Part shown: piece after piece, positions 61,836 to 64,000 of the stretch
How positions within the stretch are numbered: position 1 is the stretch's first letter
Layout: every line of letters starts with the position of its first letter
From: JAVVHE01 sp038238915
GTDB taxonomy: Bacteria > Pseudomonadota > Alphaproteobacteria > Sphingomonadales > Sphingomonadaceae
Direction: 5' to 3'
Length of the DNA: 64,000 bases
Assembly: GCA_038238915.1 (NCBI GenBank)
Contig: JBBSFH010000008.1
Location: 62,001-126,000, forward strand
Notes under the pieces: generated by a model
Database searches by the model: none
Told to the model about the DNA's origin: nothing
What the model saw: only the letters and a program-made list of their open reading frames with translations
Translations under genes and position numbers: made by a program

Positions 61836-62501
61836 ATGCCGATCAGTGAGGGACGAGCGGTCAGGTCGCGGCGCGCGCACATCGCCCGGAGCCCGGTCGC
61901 AGATGCCGCCAAACCGCTCGCGCAAAGCCACAAATCGTCCGCCAAGCGCGACGCCATCCTGCGCGCGGCGATCGAGATCATCAACGCCAAGAGCTACGCG
62001 CTCGCCACGATGAGCGAAATCGCGGCCAGCCTCAATCTGCGCGATGCAACGCTATATTATTATTTCGCCAGCAAGCAGGCGCTTGTTTACGCTTGCCATA
62101 TCCGATCGCTCGAACGTTTCGAGGCGCTGCTCGTCGAAACGAATGGCGCGGGTGGAACGGGCATGGGGAGATTGCGCAGTTTCATCCGGAACATGCTCGA
62201 CGATTCGTCGCACAACGGCCCGCAGCTTTACTTTGGCGACCACAGCTATCTGGAGGAAGCCGAGCGTAACGCCGTCGATCAGTGGGCGAACCGGCTGAAG
62301 GCCGTCCTCGAACGCTTCGTCGCGGAGGGAATCGCCGACGGCTCGATCATGCCCTGCGAGCCGACGCTCGTTGTCCAGCTACTGCTCGGAATGCTGATCT
62401 GGCTTGGCAAGTGGGTTCCATCGGTGGAGGGGCTCACCGTGGATCGGCTTATGAACGCGATCGGCATGGTCGGGCTTGACGGGCTTGCAACCAAGCGTTG
62501 A
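61836..62501 (+). CDS. TetR-family transcriptional regulator
   Basis: 221 residues from the ATG at 61836, with GGGAGGG upstream. HTH: TMSEIAASLNLRDATLYYYFASKQALV. The ligand-binding half is helical without a named subfamily. Divergent from the catabolic operon, so it is its probable repressor, relieved by the substrate or a CoA intermediate. The N terminus before the HTH (about 35 residues, arginine-rich) is unusually long. Confidence 0.9.
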   Translation: MPISEGRAVRSRRAHIARSPVADAAKPLAQSHKSSAKRDAILRAAIEIINAKSYALATMSEIAASLNLRDATLYYYFASKQALVYACHIRSLERFEALLVETNGAGGTGMGRLRSFIRNMLDDSSHNGPQLYFGDHSYLEEAERNAVDQWANRLKAVLERFVAEGIADGSIMPCEPTLVVQLLLGMLIWLGKWVPSVEGLTVDRLMNAIGMVGLDGLATKR

Positions 62502-62620
62502 TCGGCACAGGCCTCCGACCCGAACCCCGCGCAGCCCGTGCGCGGTATTGCGAACAATCTTCCCTTTATCGCGCCCGCGTCCAATCCCCCGCCCGCGCGC
62601 GGCAGCCGCCGCCCGGCGCC

Positions 62621-62743
62621 CTACCACGCACGGCCGCGCACGTAGCGACCGGTAGCCGCGCCGGTCGGCTTGCCATCGCGCAGCGCGAAGCGGCCGTTCA
62701 CCAGCACGTCCGCCACGCCATAGATCTCGCCCTCGTTGTCGCC
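62621..62743 (-). pseudogene. C-terminal remnant of an amidohydrolase
   Basis: On the minus strand this segment reads GDNEGEIYGVADVLVNGRF and then ALRDGKPTGAATGRYVRGRAW, with a stop. That is the usual end of N-acyl-D-amino-acid deacylase-like amidohydrolases (a VNG...DG..TGA..GR pattern). The frame does not continue upstream into any enzyme core. So only the tail survives. Confidence 0.6.
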
Positions 62744-62860
62744 GGCCGGGCATGGGCGCTGGCCTGGCGCGTCGCTCGTATTGCAGGATCAGGTCGAGGA
62801 TGATTGCTGCCCGCGCGAGCCCATGCCGTCGCCGCCGCCGGAAGACACCGGCACTAAAAC

Positions 62861-63053
62861 CACCCGCACGCTGACCTTTGCCACCCTCGCCACCCCGCCA
62901 CCCACGGTGCCGCAAATGAACGTCCTCGTGCTCGGCTTCCAGGTGAAGACGCTGCTGCTGCTGATCGTGCTGCCGAGCGCGTTCGGGGTGGGCGGCGCGC
63001 TGCTGACGCGGATGCTGGCCTTGACGCTCTCGCCGATCCCGAGATTGTTCTAG
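62861..63053 (+). pseudogene. Possible 3' fragment of fliR
   Basis: The frame reads TRTLTFATLATPPPTVPQMN and continues VLVLGFQVKTLLLLIVLPSA to a stop. PQMNV-xx-LGF followed by a hydrophobic segment resembles the end of the flagellar export protein FliR. Nothing upstream encodes the rest, and no other flagellar gene is near. The resemblance is short, so the call is tentative. Confidence 0.45.
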
Positions 63054-63276
63054 CGACGGACGATAGCGAGCAGACAAATCCGAAGCGCCGAGCCGCCTCC
63101 GCGACGGACCGGCCGCGAGCCTCTCTCGACCTCTCAAATCCGTCGCGAACAAAGCGGCGGCGCTCTTGCTTTCTCAAAACGGCAGGAAGCCTCCGCACCC
63201 GAGTGGGGCCGAAAGTGCAGCCGATACTTGCAGGATCCAAAAAACCTGCGGCTAAGCGCTCTTCTTTGATCAGCAC

Positions 63277-63369
63277 TGGCGGAGCCGGAGGGATTCGAAC
63301 CCTCGGTGCGGGTAAACCCCGCACGGCGGTTTAGCAAACCGCTGGTTTCAGCCGCTCACCCACAGCTCC
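63277..63369 (-). tRNA. tRNA-Ser (GCT)
   Basis: On the minus strand the sequence runs from 63369 to an encoded CCA at 63277-63279. The acceptor stem is GGAGCTG/CGGCTCC, the anticodon loop TTTGCTAAA gives anticodon GCT (codons AGC/AGU), and the long variable arm (GTGCGGGGTTTACCCCGCAC) is the class II feature of serine tRNAs. The T-arm is GAGGGTTCGAATCCCTC. 93 bases. Confidence 0.97.
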
Positions 63370-63472
63370 GTTGCGCGGTTGCGTAAGAGACTGCCGGTGC
63401 AAGGTCAATCGCAAAGCCTGGCGCGATCACGCGCGCGCTTTGCCCATCGGGAAATCCGCGCCAGAAGGCGAC

Positions 63473-64000
63473 ATGCCCGCCGCCGCTCCCGACCCCGCCG
63501 CCGCCATCCTCGCGCGAGCGCGGCGCATCGTGATCAAGATCGGATCGGCGCTGCTGATCGATTCCGCCACGCGCAGCGCCGATCTCGCGTGGGCACAGAC
63601 GTTCGCGCACGATGCCGCGCGGCTGCGCGCAGGCGGCGCGACGCTGCTGATCGTGTCCTCGGGCGCGGTCGCGCTCGGCCGGTCGCGGCTTCGCCTGCCG
63701 CCAACCCGCAGCCTCACGCTCGACGAGAAACAGGCCGCCGCCGCAGCCGGGCAAAGCGTGCTGATGCGTGTCTGGGAGGATGCCTTCGCCCCGCACGCCA
63801 CGCCGCTCGCGCAGATCCTCCTCACCCGCGACGATACCGAGGTCCGCCGCCGCTGGCTGAACGCGCGCAGCACCGTGGAGACCGTGCTGCGGCTGGGCGC
63901 GGTACCGATCATCAACGAGAACGACACGGTGGCGACCGAGGAACTGCGCTACGGCGACAATGATCGCCTCGCCGCACGCGTCGCGCAGCTTGCAGGCGCC
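63473..64000 (+). CDS. proB: Glutamate 5-kinase ProB, N-terminal part
   Basis: Open to the end of the window (176 residues seen). The amino-acid kinase fold shows RIVIKIGSALLID, LIVSSGAVALGRSRL and INENDTVATEELRYGDNDRL. First step of proline synthesis from glutamate. The C-terminal PUA domain, if present, lies beyond the window. Confidence 0.95.
   Translation, partial: MPAAAPDPAAAILARARRIVIKIGSALLIDSATRSADLAWAQTFAHDAARLRAGGATLLIVSSGAVALGRSRLRLPPTRSLTLDEKQAAAAAGQSVLMRVWEDAFAPHATPLAQILLTRDDTEVRRRWLNARSTVETVLRLGAVPIINENDTVATEELRYGDNDRLAARVAQLAGA

Noticed and set aside
63054..63276. Possible small gene or attachment repeat beside tRNA-Ser
   Set aside because: No reading frame with a family match, and I could not see a copy of the tRNA 3' end here. 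It is treated as part of the decayed region.

Overview
The window is GC-rich DNA from an aerobic anoxygenic phototrophic alphaproteobacterium, most likely of the Sphingomonadales. The evidence is the conserved lptD-surA-pdxA-rsmA block, the gene order crtCD / crtF-bchCXYZ-pufBALMC, a chlorophyllide reductase and type-II reaction centre, and many short palindromic repeats. Taxonomy is inferred from gene content and order only.

Layout. 1-4.6 kb: outer-membrane assembly and housekeeping genes (lptD 3' part, surA, pdxA, rsmA, a DUF465 protein). 4.7-9.2 kb (minus strand): a coupled operon bchI-bchD-bchO-tspO for Mg chelation. bchD carries three palindromic repeats translated in frame. 9.4-13.6 kb: a membrane di-iron hydroxylase, aspS and a secreted EF-hand protein separate the two photosynthesis blocks. 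13.7-25.9 kb: the main photosynthesis block. crtC and crtD (minus) face crtF (plus), with a TGT-N12-ACA (PpsR/CrtJ-type) site between crtD and crtF. A second such site lies inside the promoter before bchC. bchC-X-Y-Z-pufB-A-L-M-C then follow on the plus strand, most with start/stop overlaps, and a strong hairpin sits between pufA and pufL. The puf block ends in a long bidirectional hairpin. acsF, puhA, bchFNBHLM, bchP, bchG, crtB and crtI are not in the window, so the cluster is split or continues elsewhere.

26-44 kb is mostly core genome: a DinG-type helicase, a SixA-like phosphatase, ydbH-ynbE-ydbL (intermembrane bridge), gshA, rsmE, ubiA, pmbA, ybbP/ybbA/tesA, a frameshifted YgjP-type metalloprotease, and hemB (an early tetrapyrrole step). 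44-52 kb: an arylsulfotransferase-like gene of lower GC, dps, a DUF885 protein, a glycine-zipper protein, a TonB-like protein and an ABC exporter pair.

52-62.5 kb is a catabolic cluster: an acyl-CoA synthetase (plus) and, on the minus strand, a tightly packed run TonB receptor - Baeyer-Villiger monooxygenase - SDR - MFS - aldehyde dehydrogenase, with a divergent TetR regulator and a perfect inverted-repeat operator candidate. Its substrate is unknown; a hydrophobic ketone or alcohol is a reasonable guess. From 62.5 to 63.3 kb there are decayed gene ends next to a tRNA-Ser(GCT), and the window closes in proB.

The most unusual observations are the in-frame palindromic repeats in bchD, the absence of any usual start codon for crtC, an apparently leaderless 18-codon ORF coupled to bchC, the extended C-terminal tail on PufB, and the uncharacterised Baeyer-Villiger catabolic cluster beside tRNA-Ser. 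I found no CRISPR array, complete transposon, prophage or recognisable defence system.
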